A DNA stretch of 64,000 nucleotides from an uncultured Ruminiclostridium sp. (GCA_910579265.1 CAJTTE010000004.1:121262-185261), one strand, 5' to 3'. Shown: positions 43,411 through 52,594, counted from the stretch's first letter. Numbers and translations are program-made. The notes: generated by a model not told the origin, from the letters alone.

Positions 43411-45117
43411 CTAAACCAACACTTCCCAATTGCCGTATCTCTTGCCGCTTTCACGGCGGATATAATTTTTATCTTGTAGCGATTTCATAATTCGCTTGAT
43501 TGTAGCAATGGATTTTTCGGTTTGTTCTGCAATCTCTTGCTGTTTTATCATTGGGTTATTTGCGACCAATTCTAAAACTGCGAGTTCTTCTAAAGTACAG
43601 TCCAAAGTATCAAATTGATACTTTGAAACTTTGAATTTGATACTTTGGGAAACGTTTTTATCCGCAAAACCAACGTGCATATAGCGGTTCTTCAGTTCGT
43701 GGTTTGTGCCGAGCAGAAGATTTGCGAAAAACAATTCCAAAAATTTTGTGGTGGAATGGATGCCCTTTTGCAAATTATTATAGTTTGCCCGGACCAGTGC
43801 ATTACGGAAATACCAGGAATTTTCGCGGAACACATCGTTATTGACACTGAATCCGAATGTTTTTATATATTTAATCATAAACACGGCGGTGGCACGGGTA
43901 TTCCCCTCGCCAAAGGGGTGAATCTGCCAAATATCCGATGCAAACTTTGCAAGGTGCTTTACCGCTGCTTCAACCGACAGTCCCTCATAAGAAAACTGAT
44001 TTTCGGTGGCAAAATCATAATCCAAAGTTTCTTTAATACTGTTCCAATCCGCGTAAATTACGGTATCGCCTTTCAGAACCCACTCTTTCTTTGTGATGTT
44101 ATATTGCCTGATTTGACCGGCGAGATCAAATACGCCCTCAAACAATCTGCGGTGAATGGTAATCCACTCGGCAGGGGAAAACTGAAACGCTTTTTCTCCC
44201 AGCAGCTTCGTTATTCTTGTCGAAACGATATCTGCCTCTTTGGTTTCGTTTTCCGTTTCGGTGCGGACAGAACGCTGCTCATAATAACTGTGAATCCGCT
44301 TTTGCGCTTCATCAATGGTGATTTTGCCCTCGATGTGATCCTTTGCGGTATCCAGCAAATATTCTGATGTATTAAGTCCGTCAACCGCCTGCAAGCCGAT
44401 GGCTGTTTGCCATGCTTCGCTTTTTTCGGCTCTGTCGGGTTCGTCTTGCTTTATATATTCGTCAAGTTCAAATTGCCAATTTTTATCCGGCATATTTGCA
44501 CCTGATTCCTTGCTCAAATCTTCCGTCTTAAAGGTCGTGTATCCTTCGTAATAATAACTGTGGTCAATGCCCTTCATATAGACTTCACGGCTATTGATGT
44601 CATCGGTGAGAGCAGCTTTGAGGATATGCTTGATTTCAATATCCTTAATGGGGCTACGCTCCATAGCGAGAAGATAGTCTTCCTTATCGACCTTACTCCA
44701 ATCAACAACTTTGTGGAGCTCGGTTTTGAAAATGAGGTCGAGCCAAATGCGAGTGCTACGCCCATTTCCTTCTCTGAAGGGGTGGGCGATATTCATTTCC
44801 ACGTACTTCTCAACGATCTCATCAAAAGTGGACTGGGGCATTTTATCAATGTTGACAAGTGCCGCTTCGAGATACATCAAGGGAGCGAAACGGAAGTTGC
44901 CTTTAGAGATATTTACGGTTCTGATTTCTCCGGCAAAGTCGTAGATCTCGTCAAAGAGATACTTATGAATTGCTTTGAGTGCAGAGAATTTTCCCGCCTC
45001 CAATTTATCGAGCATACCGCTATCAAAAAGTTCAAGAGCCTTTTTCTTACTGATGCGTTCTTCCTCACGGGCAAGGTCTGCGGAGCTTGTCAGTCCCAAT
45101 TTATTTTCAAGTGCCAT
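43411..45117 (-). CDS. Double Fic-domain protein with internal VbhA-like segment and C-terminal winged helix
   Basis: 568 residues. Fic domain 1 (about 1-180) has the complete motif HPFREGNGRSTR from His112. Residues about 238-285 (AIGLQAVDGLNTSEYLLDTA, HIEGKITIDEAQKRIHSYY) resemble the VbhA-type antitoxin module, with EG kept but lysine at the usual S/T position. Fic domain 2 (about 290-480) has HPFGEGNTRATA from His400, where threonine replaces the second motif glycine, so activity may be altered. The end (LELVANNPMIKQQEIAEQTE, IATIKRIMKSLQDKNYIRRE) is a winged helix. A RelB/DinJ-like gene lies 114 bases upstream on the same strand, suggesting a toxin-antitoxin-like unit. Confidence 0.82.
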   Translation of the reverse strand: MALENKLGLTSSADLAREEERISKKKALELFDSGMLDKLEAGKFSALKAIHKYLFDEIYDFAGEIRTVNISKGNFRFAPLMYLEAALVNIDKMPQSTFDEIVEKYVEMNIAHPFREGNGRSTRIWLDLIFKTELHKVVDWSKVDKEDYLLAMERSPIKDIEIKHILKAALTDDINSREVYMKGIDHSYYYEGYTTFKTEDLSKESGANMPDKNWQFELDEYIKQDEPDRAEKSEAWQTAIGLQAVDGLNTSEYLLDTAKDHIEGKITIDEAQKRIHSYYEQRSVRTETENETKEADIVSTRITKLLGEKAFQFSPAEWITIHRRLFEGVFDLAGQIRQYNITKKEWVLKGDTVIYADWNSIKETLDYDFATENQFSYEGLSVEAAVKHLAKFASDIWQIHPFGEGNTRATAVFMIKYIKTFGFSVNNDVFRENSWYFRNALVRANYNNLQKGIHSTTKFLELFFANLLLGTNHELKNRYMHVGFADKNVSQSIKFKVSKYQFDTLDCTLEELAVLELVANNPMIKQQEIAEQTEKSIATIKRIMKSLQDKNYIRRESGKRYGNWEVLV

Positions 45118-45231
45118 ATCGCACCTCCAATTCTAATTAACGCAGTAACAATCAATGTAACCACAGTAACGATAAGTAAAATTCCCGTTAAATAGGTTAG
45201 GCATATTCTGTCAGTTTAACCTTGTATTCCT

Positions 45232-45528
45232 TCATAGCGTTTTTTCCAACCGTTCAAATACGGTTTCCATTTCCTCTCCCTCTCCCGCTTTAGCCTGCGC
45301 AAGACTTTCCGTCATCATTTCGTTAAATTCAGCATTGGTCATTTGATTGCGTACGGGCACAGAGGAATTAAGTGACAGGGGAAAAGGAATACCTTTTGTT
45401 CGGATAATCTGCCGATAGAGTGCATTTATTACTACAGAAACAGGCAAGCCCAACTGCGACATGTAAGCCTCCGCTTGTTCTTTAATTTCGGGTTCTACCC
45501 TTACTGATACATTTGCGTTCTTTGCCAT
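45232..45528 (-). CDS. RelB/DinJ family antitoxin-like protein
   Basis: 98 residues starting MAKNANVSVRVEPEIKEQAE with the ribbon-helix-helix pattern, then MSQLGLPVSVVINALYRQII and RTKGIPFPLSL, the RelB/DinJ signature. The C-terminal 40 residues are acidic and would wrap a toxin. AAGGTGG precedes ATG 45528; a start four codons upstream is less likely. No RelE/YafQ toxin follows; the next gene downstream is the double Fic protein, so Fic is the candidate partner. An operator-like palindrome overlaps its promoter. Confidence 0.83.
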   Translation of the reverse strand: MAKNANVSVRVEPEIKEQAEAYMSQLGLPVSVVINALYRQIIRTKGIPFPLSLNSSVPVRNQMTNAEFNEMMTESLAQAKAGEGEEMETVFERLEKTL

Positions 45529-45552
45529 AATGAGCACCACCTTTCATTCGTT

Positions 45553-45584
45553 ATTATAGCATAATGTATCGCAAATTGCAATAC
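45553..45584 (-). promoter_or_regulatory. Promoter and operator of the RelB-Fic unit
   Basis: On the minus strand: TTGCAA (45576-45581), 17 bases, TATAAT (45553-45558). The palindrome GTATCGCAAATTGCAATAC (45566-45584) covers the -35, as expected for autorepression by a ribbon-helix-helix antitoxin. The gap 45585-45772 has no gene. Confidence 0.8.
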
Positions 45585-45772
45585 GTTTTTCAGACATTTA
45601 TATTTGATACATAGGTCTCACTGATTATAAAAATAAAAACATCGGCCGAGATCGTATCGACACTGTTTTTGTTGTTAAAAAAGCTTTTGACTTTTACCTC
45701 CGATATTGAAAAGTTTTACGTAAATCATACAAATATTTAAACAATACATTCAATTTAATCAGCGGTTTCCTA

Positions 45773-46435
45773 TTATTCTATCACAACAATATTCTTTAAT
45801 ATCCAATCAATAATATCAATCATTGCATTTCCTCTGGTTTCTACACTCTCAATCAGCAGTTTTTCAAACCACTCTTGACATGGAATGAGTTTTAATTTTG
45901 AATATCTGCGATATAAACTGCTTGACGGAGGAATTGGCATTTTGTTGACTGCCCAAATTCCCTCTAACACCTTCCATGTATTTGTTGTGACAAGATAGGA
46001 AATCAGTAAAACATCTTGTTTTGAGAATGCAGATTCCAGTTTCAGCTTTGTGCTTTTCAGCCAGTAGCAAATATCGGATTGCTCCTTTTTTGAAACACTA
46101 TAATGCTCCAGTATGTTTTCGGCATATATGATGATTTCCTTCGCCTTTCCATTATCGTATTCAATCTTCGCATCAAGATACTTATATATCTCCATTGGCT
46201 TGGTCTTCAATTTACCGATAGCCTTATCAAAAGTTGTATAATGTATTTCAACTAAAACGCCGTCAATTAACTGTGATACAAAGTCATTTCTTTTTCCAAG
46301 TACGATAATGTCCAAATCGGATAAATCGGTTGCTGTACCATATGCAACGGAACCATTTAACAATACAGCATCAATGGAAGTATCTTTTTTAAACTCTAAA
46401 ATTAGATTATGAAATATTTCCAATTGTTTACGCAT
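45773..46435 (-). CDS. Nucleotidyltransferase with C-terminal helical domain
   Basis: 220 residues. The N-terminal MNT/aminoglycoside-type nucleotidyltransferase motif is LLNGSVAYGTATDLSDLDII, the GS-x10-DxD pattern that binds metal and nucleotide; a third acidic residue is in VLVEIHYTTFDK. The C-terminal 110 residues are helical and could be a substrate-binding or HEPN-like bundle, but I see no RxxxxH motif. It might modify a drug, tRNA or a toxin. AGGTGG precedes the ATG. Confidence 0.7.
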   Translation of the reverse strand: MRKQLEIFHNLILEFKKDTSIDAVLLNGSVAYGTATDLSDLDIIVLGKRNDFVSQLIDGVLVEIHYTTFDKAIGKLKTKPMEIYKYLDAKIEYDNGKAKEIIIYAENILEHYSVSKKEQSDICYWLKSTKLKLESAFSKQDVLLISYLVTTNTWKVLEGIWAVNKMPIPPSSSLYRRYSKLKLIPCQEWFEKLLIESVETRGNAMIDIIDWILKNIVVIE

Positions 46436-46535
46436 AGTTCCACCTTTTCTATTCCCGTGTACACACTCTATTTTATAAATTGAAGTGTTTGATAATATAA
46501 ATCAAAATTTGCAGCTAAGAAATAGGTGCCGCGTT

Positions 46536-47144
46536 TCATTTTTTCCTAAAATGAAGAAATGATAGTATTCCGACGGGCAGAAAATAAACACACCACGCAA
46601 CAAGAGCGAGCCTTCCGCCGATACCTTCGCCGTCGGAGGACATCTTTGCGAACATTCCCGTAATCGGCATAAACGTGCAGCTGAAGTAGAACACTCCGTG
46701 TATTATCATCAGCGCTCTGAGCCACTTGTCCGTCTTGTTCTTCGGTTTCATCGAAAGTCCTGTGAAGAAGGTAGAAAGTGCCATTACACCGTAGCCGAGC
46801 AGGTCGTAGTTGAAGATAAGCCCGAACTTGCTGAAATCTAACAGATTTGTTGCCTGTTCGTTCAGCTGTTCGTAATTTACCGTAGTCAGCTGTGTAAAAT
46901 AGACGAGCATGATAAGCGTTGCGTACACCGCCGCAAGGATCAAGCTGATATTCGCAGCGACCTTGCGGTCATCTTCGCACTCGCCGTGCAGACCTGCCGT
47001 CATCATGATAAACCCTATCGGTAAAATCAGGCAAACAAAGAAGCTGCCCATAGAATAGTTGATTATCAGAAATATTGCAAACAGAAATACAGTTGCCGTT
47101 ACGATTGCTGAGCCTGCTTTAGGTATCATCTTGTTCAAATCCAT
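46536..47144 (-). CDS. Multi-spanning membrane protein of unknown function
   Basis: 202 residues with about six hydrophobic segments (first IVTATVFLFAIFLIINYSMG, last LVAWCVYFLPVGILSFLHF). The layout resembles small DUF998-like membrane proteins, but I cannot confirm a family. GGAGGAAG precedes ATG 47144. It lies 32 bases downstream of no same-strand partner, and its role in the island is unclear. Confidence 0.6.
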   Translation of the reverse strand: MDLNKMIPKAGSAIVTATVFLFAIFLIINYSMGSFFVCLILPIGFIMMTAGLHGECEDDRKVAANISLILAAVYATLIMLVYFTQLTTVNYEQLNEQATNLLDFSKFGLIFNYDLLGYGVMALSTFFTGLSMKPKNKTDKWLRALMIIHGVFYFSCTFMPITGMFAKMSSDGEGIGGRLALVAWCVYFLPVGILSFLHFRKK

Positions 47145-47176
47145 TTAGTCTTCCTCCTGCAAATTTCAATTGATTG

Positions 47177-48130
47177 TCAGTATAACCCTATCCCATTCAA
47201 AACATCGGTTGTAGTTCCCCCTGTAAAGATGTACGCAAGATTATTCAAAGCAAACGGCAGTTGCGCTGTATTATTAAGCTTAATAATTTTATAGTTTGTT
47301 CGAAGTCGTTCAGTATTCCTAATGATTGAGTCTCTTATAGACGGTTTTTCTATGCTTTCTGCATTTACGAGAATATTGTCAAGTGTTCCAAATTTGTTTA
47401 ATAAACAGGCCGCTGTTTTTGGACCAACTTTATCTGCACCTTTGATATTATCTGATGTATCACCGACCAATGACTTGAAATCTGCATATTGTTGAGGCTC
47501 AATACTAAACTTATTCTTTATGTAATCAGGTGTACAAATAACTGTACTATCTCCACGGTATCGTAGTACCGACACTTTGTTGGTTATAAGCTGGAAAAAG
47601 TCGCTATCAAATGAGGAAATAATAATTTCAGTTTCTTGTCCGTATGTCAACGCATAGCCCGCAACCCAATCATCCGTTTCACAAGTTTCTGTTTCCGCAA
47701 ATTTGATATCTAAATAAGCAAGTGCAGCATACACATCAGGCAGTTGAGAAAAAGGTGTTTCTTCCTCCAGAGTCTGACTATAGTCAACGCGGTTAGCTTT
47801 ATAATCAGCATTCAACTCAGACCGAGTATTTTCATGTTCTCCGTCAAATAACACCACAATATGGGTCGGCTCTATCCTGCGAATGATCTTCAATAATGCA
47901 CCTACAAATCCAAGTGTTCCCTGAATCGCCTTGCCACGCTTATTTACTATCCTTGCAGGCATACCGAAAAACATTTGAAATAGCAGATTGCTGCCGTCAA
48001 CTATTAAAAAACGATTTATAATATATTCCTCACTTTCATAGTAAATATCTTTTGTGATGCCATAGCTTGTTACCAGATTAAGATCCCCTTGTTTTGCCCT
48101 TATGAGGGGCGGAAGCAAGAGTAACTTCAA
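47177..48130 (-). CDS. Stand-alone 5'-3' exonuclease (DNA polymerase I N-terminal domain type)
   Basis: Up to 317 residues. Conserved blocks: FLIVDGSNLLFQMFFGMPAR, TLGFVGALLKII, VVLFDGEHENTRSELNADYK, ETCETDDWVAGYA, SSFDSDFFQLI, and the helix-hairpin-helix GDTSDNIKGADKVGPKTAA. It therefore has metal-binding aspartates of flap nucleases and no polymerase domain. The first 40 residues of the long frame do not look like the family, which normally begins a few residues before FLIVDGSN. The likely start is near 48013-48019, behind GTGAGG, where the codons are ATT and ATA rather than ATG. The true start is therefore unresolved. Confidence 0.78.
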   Translation of the reverse strand: MKLLLLPPLIRAKQGDLNLVTSYGITKDIYYESEEYIINRFLIVDGSNLLFQMFFGMPARIVNKRGKAIQGTLGFVGALLKIIRRIEPTHIVVLFDGEHENTRSELNADYKANRVDYSQTLEEETPFSQLPDVYAALAYLDIKFAETETCETDDWVAGYALTYGQETEIIISSFDSDFFQLITNKVSVLRYRGDSTVICTPDYIKNKFSIEPQQYADFKSLVGDTSDNIKGADKVGPKTAACLLNKFGTLDNILVNAESIEKPSIRDSIIRNTERLRTNYKIIKLNNTAQLPFALNNLAYIFTGGTTTDVLNGIGLY

Positions 48131-48412
48131 GTGAAATCGTATAATGAGATACAGTAAACAAACTGCGATAAATCCTTTGTTTTCAAGGCTTTTGGAGGAT
48201 TTTATTGATAACCTACGGTGAGCAATAATCGCTCATAAAACCGTGTATTTCAAATTTCAGTTTACATTAACAATTCGATTGCTTTCCCACTGCTAATATT
48301 ATACCAATCCCTAACGATAAAGTCAATTTTATATCATTTGGTTTATTCATAACATATGCAATGGAAGCATCAACCGTTATCATTGTTTATTAACCCTAAT
48401 CAAGTATGAAGA

Positions 48413-49345
48413 TCAAACACAAATAGTCTCCAATGCCTCTTCCTCCGAAATCTCCCCCTTCAAGAACTCCGATTTTGACCTCTCCGCCCTATCCAACCAC
48501 TGAAAATACTCCGAAAGCGTAAGCCCCTTCTCCGTCTCATGCAGTGAATCCCTTGTTCTCTCGCACCGCTTATACATCTTCTTTTTATTCCTGTCAAAAG
48601 CCTCAATAACAGCATTTTTCCTTGCAATATCCAAATGCTTTTGCGAAGGACCGACCTGCTTGCAGGTTCGTCCGTTCTTTGCGATTCTATCGCAATAAAG
48701 CGTCTCCCTTTTGGTTTTGGGAATAAAAAACTTACCGCAGCAGCCACAGCGCACTACCCTATGCTTGCCGCTTAAAAATTTCATTATCAAAAATGAAAAA
48801 TAGCTGTGCAGGTAATCAAAATATAATTCCTCCCTAAATTCTTTGCCCATATAAAAGCAGTGAATACAGTCGGCATGGTTGTATTCGGTGTAGGTATAGG
48901 TCATATCGATTTCCTTACCCAACGATAAATTTTTGAGAATATCATTTACGGTGTAGTTGATGACAGTCAGCTCGGTCAAACCGTAAAGGATATTCTTTTT
49001 TGCTTTTAGATAATATTCTTCATTGCGGCCATCGGCAGGAATATCTTTGAAAACCTCCATACGAATCAAAGTGCCGTATAAAATGTTAAAATCCTCGATA
49101 GTCTCCAACAATGAACAAAAGGTATCGTAAATATCATCAAAGGCAGCGGAAGGAGTTTGGAGGAAGCAGGGTTCAAGCATTACGTCTAAAGCTTTTATGT
49201 AACCACCCAACCCCAATTCGGATATGCTTATTATTTCTTCTTGAGCGGTGGTAGGCGGCATAATTGTTTCCCCGCTCATTGAATACACCGTCCTGTAAAT
49301 ATTTTTTCCTTCGGTGGAAATGTAAAGTCCCGTTTTCTTATTCAT
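48413..49345 (-). CDS. DUF6076-like zinc-ribbon protein of integrative elements
   Basis: 310 residues. A helical N-terminal region is followed by a cysteine cluster VRCGCCGKFFIPKTKRETLY then CDRIAKNGRTCKQVG (about 200-235), a treble-clef-like zinc site, and a charged helical tail. Proteins of this layout occur beside replication and integrase genes of Firmicutes integrative elements and are usually annotated DUF6076; no role is established. GGAGACAGAAAG precedes ATG 49345. It diverges from the RepA-like ATPase. Confidence 0.65.
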   Translation of the reverse strand: MNKKTGLYISTEGKNIYRTVYSMSGETIMPPTTAQEEIISISELGLGGYIKALDVMLEPCFLQTPSAAFDDIYDTFCSLLETIEDFNILYGTLIRMEVFKDIPADGRNEEYYLKAKKNILYGLTELTVINYTVNDILKNLSLGKEIDMTYTYTEYNHADCIHCFYMGKEFREELYFDYLHSYFSFLIMKFLSGKHRVVRCGCCGKFFIPKTKRETLYCDRIAKNGRTCKQVGPSQKHLDIARKNAVIEAFDRNKKKMYKRCERTRDSLHETEKGLTLSEYFQWLDRAERSKSEFLKGEISEEEALETICV

Positions 49346-49470
49346 CTTTCTGTCTCCAAGCGATAATTGTAAAAAATTTAAAATAACAATTTGATATTTT
49401 CAAAATAAAATTTTAGTATTATTATTTTATCACATTCAGCTTTAAAAGAAAATAGCAGAAAGGAAAAAAT

Positions 49471-50538
49471 ATGACGAAAGAAAAAATCAAAACCATTGAC
49501 GGCTCAACACTTTTGGAAATGGAATTGCCTCCTATAAAGTTTGTAGTTGAAAATTTCCTCCCGCAAGGATTTCATATCTTGGCAGGCACTCCAAAGGTGG
49601 GAAAATCGTGGCTGTTGCTCTCGCTTTGCCTTCAGGTTGCGAAGGGCGAATCGTTTTGGAATATGCCGACTATACAAGGCTCTGTACTGTACCTTTGCTT
49701 GGAGGACAGCGTGAACAGAATACAGCAAAGACTGCTTGACCTGACAGAAAATGCTCCCGAAAATCTTCACTTTGCTACCCACGCCAAATCCTTATCGGGA
49801 GGTGTGACGGAACAAATAGAAATGTTTATCGCAGAACATTCCGACACAGTCCTGATAGTGATAGACACACTTCAAAAAATCCGTGACGGAGCAGGCGAGA
49901 GCAGTGTCTATGCAGCCGATTATAAAGACATAGGAATGCTGAAAGCAATAGCGGATAAATATTCTGTAACAATTTTGGCAGTACAGCATTTAAGAAAGCA
50001 GCCAAACAGCGATCCGCACCTTATGGTGAGCGGTTCAACAGGCTTAATAGGCGCAGCAGACGGCAGTTATATTTTGAAAAAAGACGATCCTCTCGATACA
50101 AAAGCAAAGCTGTATATTCGGGGCAGAGACATTGAAGAAAAAATTTTCTCCCTCGAATTTAACAAGGACAGCTGCGAGTGGGAATACATTTCTTCTGATA
50201 CTCCCGATGAAGAGAACCTCAAAAACGATACCGCAATAATTTCACTGATAGAATTTATCCAAAAGGAAAATTCCTTTCAAGGAACGGCTTCGGAGCTTGC
50301 CGAAAAAATCGGTCAGGAAATAAAACCGAATGTGATTTCAAGAAAACTAAAACGTTTTGAAAAAGAATTAGAGGAAATCGGAATTGAGTTTCTGAAATTC
50401 AGAACAGGTGAAAAAATAGAACTGCTGTTGACCTACACCCCCAAAAATTCCAATGACGATATGACGGTTAGAAATTCGGCGCGACGGTTAAATATAAATC
50501 CTCGACAAACCCTTTTACAGCTTGGATTTACGCCATGA
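49471..50538 (+). CDS. RepA-like AAA ATPase (AAA_25 type)
   Basis: 355 residues. Walker A is AGTPKVGKSWLLLSLCLQVA (around residue 38-45 for the GxPxxGKS loop), the acidic motif LCLEDSVNRIQQRL follows, Walker B is TVLIVIDTLQKI and a RecA-like VQHLRK sensor is next. The C-terminal 100 residues form a winged-helix-like region (ELAEKIGQEIKPNVISRKLK). This is the RepA/RSF1010-type hexameric helicase family common in plasmids and integrative elements, so it may drive replication of the excised circle. AAAGGAAA precedes the ATG. Confidence 0.75.
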   Translation: MTKEKIKTIDGSTLLEMELPPIKFVVENFLPQGFHILAGTPKVGKSWLLLSLCLQVAKGESFWNMPTIQGSVLYLCLEDSVNRIQQRLLDLTENAPENLHFATHAKSLSGGVTEQIEMFIAEHSDTVLIVIDTLQKIRDGAGESSVYAADYKDIGMLKAIADKYSVTILAVQHLRKQPNSDPHLMVSGSTGLIGAADGSYILKKDDPLDTKAKLYIRGRDIEEKIFSLEFNKDSCEWEYISSDTPDEENLKNDTAIISLIEFIQKENSFQGTASELAEKIGQEIKPNVISRKLKRFEKELEEIGIEFLKFRTGEKIELLLTYTPKNSNDDMTVRNSARRLNINPRQTLLQLGFTP

Positions 50539-51028
50539 CAGTATTTGAGAAAATCACCACTCGAAAAAATATCGTCATATCGTCACTAAGAAAACCAATA
50601 CGAAAAAACTACCCCCAAACAGCAAAAATTTGAGGGGTTTGTGAGCTCTTTGACAAGGGGTGGAATACTAACACCACCCTACATAAATTCCCCCAAATTT
50701 CGCAGGTTTGGAGGGAATGTAAAATTGTGCATTTTGCCGAATTGGGGCAAGGGACAAATGTATGATTTCGATGCAAGTTAAAGAGCGGTGGCTGTAAACG
50801 CCACCCGCTCATTTACAACGCCCGGCAAAGCCGTGCGTAAAGAGGTTTAAGACGGCTTGTGCATATTGACGATAGGTGTCAGTAACAGAAGAAAATTTAA
50901 AATTAGGTGTCTGTAAAATAAAAAAGTGCCTGTTTAAAGGGCTTATAAAGGATTTTTAAAGGGGTTGTAACGCAAATCAGATCAGAACACTATTTTGCCA
51001 AAATAAACGGAAAGGAAAAATCAACAGC
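50539..51028 (+). other. Gene-free region between RepA-like ATPase and excisionase
   Basis: 490 bases without a supportable gene. They contain GC-rich short inverted repeats around 50810-50840 (GCCCGGC near GCCGTGC), C-run and G-run patches at 50690-50750 (CCCCCAAATTTCG and GGAGGG), and AT-rich sequence with repeated TTTAAAGG from 50930 to 50970. Its place between a replicative ATPase and xis makes it a candidate replication origin or regulatory region; this is only positional inference. Confidence 0.3.
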
Positions 51029-51397
51029 ATGACAAAAAAGGAATATGCAAAATCTCTCCACAGTTATCCCGAAGCTTTAACGGTCAAGGAAGCAGCAGAA
51101 ATTCTAAGAGTTTGCACCAAGACAATCTACAAAATAATAAATTCGGGTGAGCTTTCGGCGGTGAAAATCGGCAGGGAAATGCGAATAGCCAAATCAAATA
51201 TTATAGATTATCTTCGGCAAGGAAACTGTAAAAAATCGAACCCGATTCATGTTGATAACGCCGAAACTTCGGGTGATCGCTGGACTTCCTCAGAGAATTG
51301 TGATATTATTCGGTTTGCCGACGGCGGATATATTTTGAAGAAAGGATGGTCAGAAAATGGCAGTAAAAAACACCCTCGCCGCAAGCGTGCAGTGTAA
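51029..51397 (+). CDS. Excisionase-family helix-turn-helix protein of element 2
   Basis: 122 residues. Residues 13-65 are the excisionase/DNA-binding domain: EALTVKEAAEILRVCTKTIY, KIINSGELSAVKIGREMRIA, KSNIIDYLRQ. The tail is longer than in minimal Xis proteins. Its end overlaps the integrase start by 41 bases in another frame, typical of coupled xis-int pairs. It probably controls excision direction and may repress transcription. Confidence 0.8.
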   Translation: MTKKEYAKSLHSYPEALTVKEAAEILRVCTKTIYKIINSGELSAVKIGREMRIAKSNIIDYLRQGNCKKSNPIHVDNAETSGDRWTSSENCDIIRFADGGYILKKGWSENGSKKHPRRKRAV

Positions 51398-52544
51398 GAA
51401 GGGCAGACTGTATGCGGTGATTCAAATCAAGGAAAACGGAAAATCAAAATCCGTATGGAGAACCTTGAACCTTCCCGAAGGAAGCAACAAAACCAAAATT
51501 CAAAAGGCGTACAGAGAGGTGGTGAGTAATTTTGAACAGGAATACACCACAATGTTAGCAAGGAAAGACCGCTCAAACGCCGACATATCCATATTTGAGT
51601 ACATGTGTGCTTACCTAAAACGAGCGGAGCAAGAGTTACAGTTAAACACACGCCGCAGCTACCGCAATATGATCTATGGAAAAATACAGCTTTACTTCAA
51701 CAAACACCCGCAGATAACGATTGAAAATATTACTCCCAAGGACATAAATAAATTTTATGAATACTTATTCAGCGACGGAGTAAAAGCAAATACGGTTATT
51801 CACTATCACGCTATACTGCACCGAGCGTTTAAGCAAGCCTTTAAAGACGAGCTGATTGATTCAAATCCGTTTGACCGAATTGAACGTCCAAAGAAAAATA
51901 AATTTCAAGGTGAAAATTACACCGAAGCGGAGTTAGTGGAGCTGCTTGAAAGGAGCAGAACCGACCCGCTCTACCCTGCGATTATGCTTGCAGGCGGGCT
52001 TGGGTTAAGGCGAAGCGAGGCACTCGGTATCAGGTGGTCGAGGATAGATTGGGAGCAAAAAACAGTGCTGCTTGACACAAAAATTGTTGAAAGCGGCGAG
52101 GCAGGTGCCTCACCGATTCCCATAGAGGAAATGAAGAATAAGTCAAGCCGCCGAACCCTGCCGCTTCCCGATCCTGTGTATGAAATGCTCCTTAATGAAA
52201 AGGAAAAACAAGCGGTGTACAAGAAGATGTTCAAGAGCAGTTACAGCCGTGAGTTTGAAGATTACGTCTGCGTAAATCAACTTGGTGAACTGATGAAGCC
52301 ATCCTATGTGACCCAGCACTTTAGCGAATTGTTAAAAAGGCTTGGTATGAGGCACATACGATTCCACGACCTTCGGCACACATTCGCGAGCATACTTATA
52401 GGAAACGAAGTGCCGCTGATAAATGTTTCAAGCTTCTTGGGGCACTCGGATATATCCACCACCGCCAATATTTATGCTCACCTTGACAAGGCGGGAAAAC
52501 AGGTTGGCGCTGATGTGATAACCGATATATTCAAAAAGAAATAA
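51357..52544 (+). CDS. Tyrosine recombinase (integrase 2), intact
   Basis: 395 residues: an N-terminal arm-binding domain, a core-binding domain (ISIFEYMCAYLKRAEQELQL onward) and the catalytic domain with Arg in GLGLRRSEALGIRW (near 218), a lysine in MKNKSSRRTLPLP, HDLRH from His337, LGHSDISTT and nucleophile Tyr373 in ANIYAHLD. All catalytic residues are present. It lies about 2 kb from the tRNA-Ser and reads toward it, so it is the likely enzyme for recombination at tRNA-Ser(CGA). The 41-base overlap with xis suggests tight co-expression. Confidence 0.92.
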   Translation: MAVKNTLAASVQCKKGRLYAVIQIKENGKSKSVWRTLNLPEGSNKTKIQKAYREVVSNFEQEYTTMLARKDRSNADISIFEYMCAYLKRAEQELQLNTRRSYRNMIYGKIQLYFNKHPQITIENITPKDINKFYEYLFSDGVKANTVIHYHAILHRAFKQAFKDELIDSNPFDRIERPKKNKFQGENYTEAELVELLERSRTDPLYPAIMLAGGLGLRRSEALGIRWSRIDWEQKTVLLDTKIVESGEAGASPIPIEEMKNKSSRRTLPLPDPVYEMLLNEKEKQAVYKKMFKSSYSREFEDYVCVNQLGELMKPSYVTQHFSELLKRLGMRHIRFHDLRHTFASILIGNEVPLINVSSFLGHSDISTTANIYAHLDKAGKQVGADVITDIFKKK

Positions 52545-52550
52545 CTAAAA

Positions 52551-52577
52551 AAGCAGTCCAAATCGGGCTGTTTTTTA
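52551..52577 (+). terminator. Terminator after integrase 2
   Basis: CAGTCC pairs with GGGCTG around AAATC and is followed by TTTTTT, 6 bases after the integrase stop. Confidence 0.75.
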
Positions 52578-52594
52578 TATATGGAGGAAAGATT

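Noticed and set aside
45773..46435. MNT-HEPN toxin-antitoxin pair
   Set aside because: The nucleotidyltransferase motif is clear but no RxxxxH HEPN motif or adjacent HEPN gene is visible.
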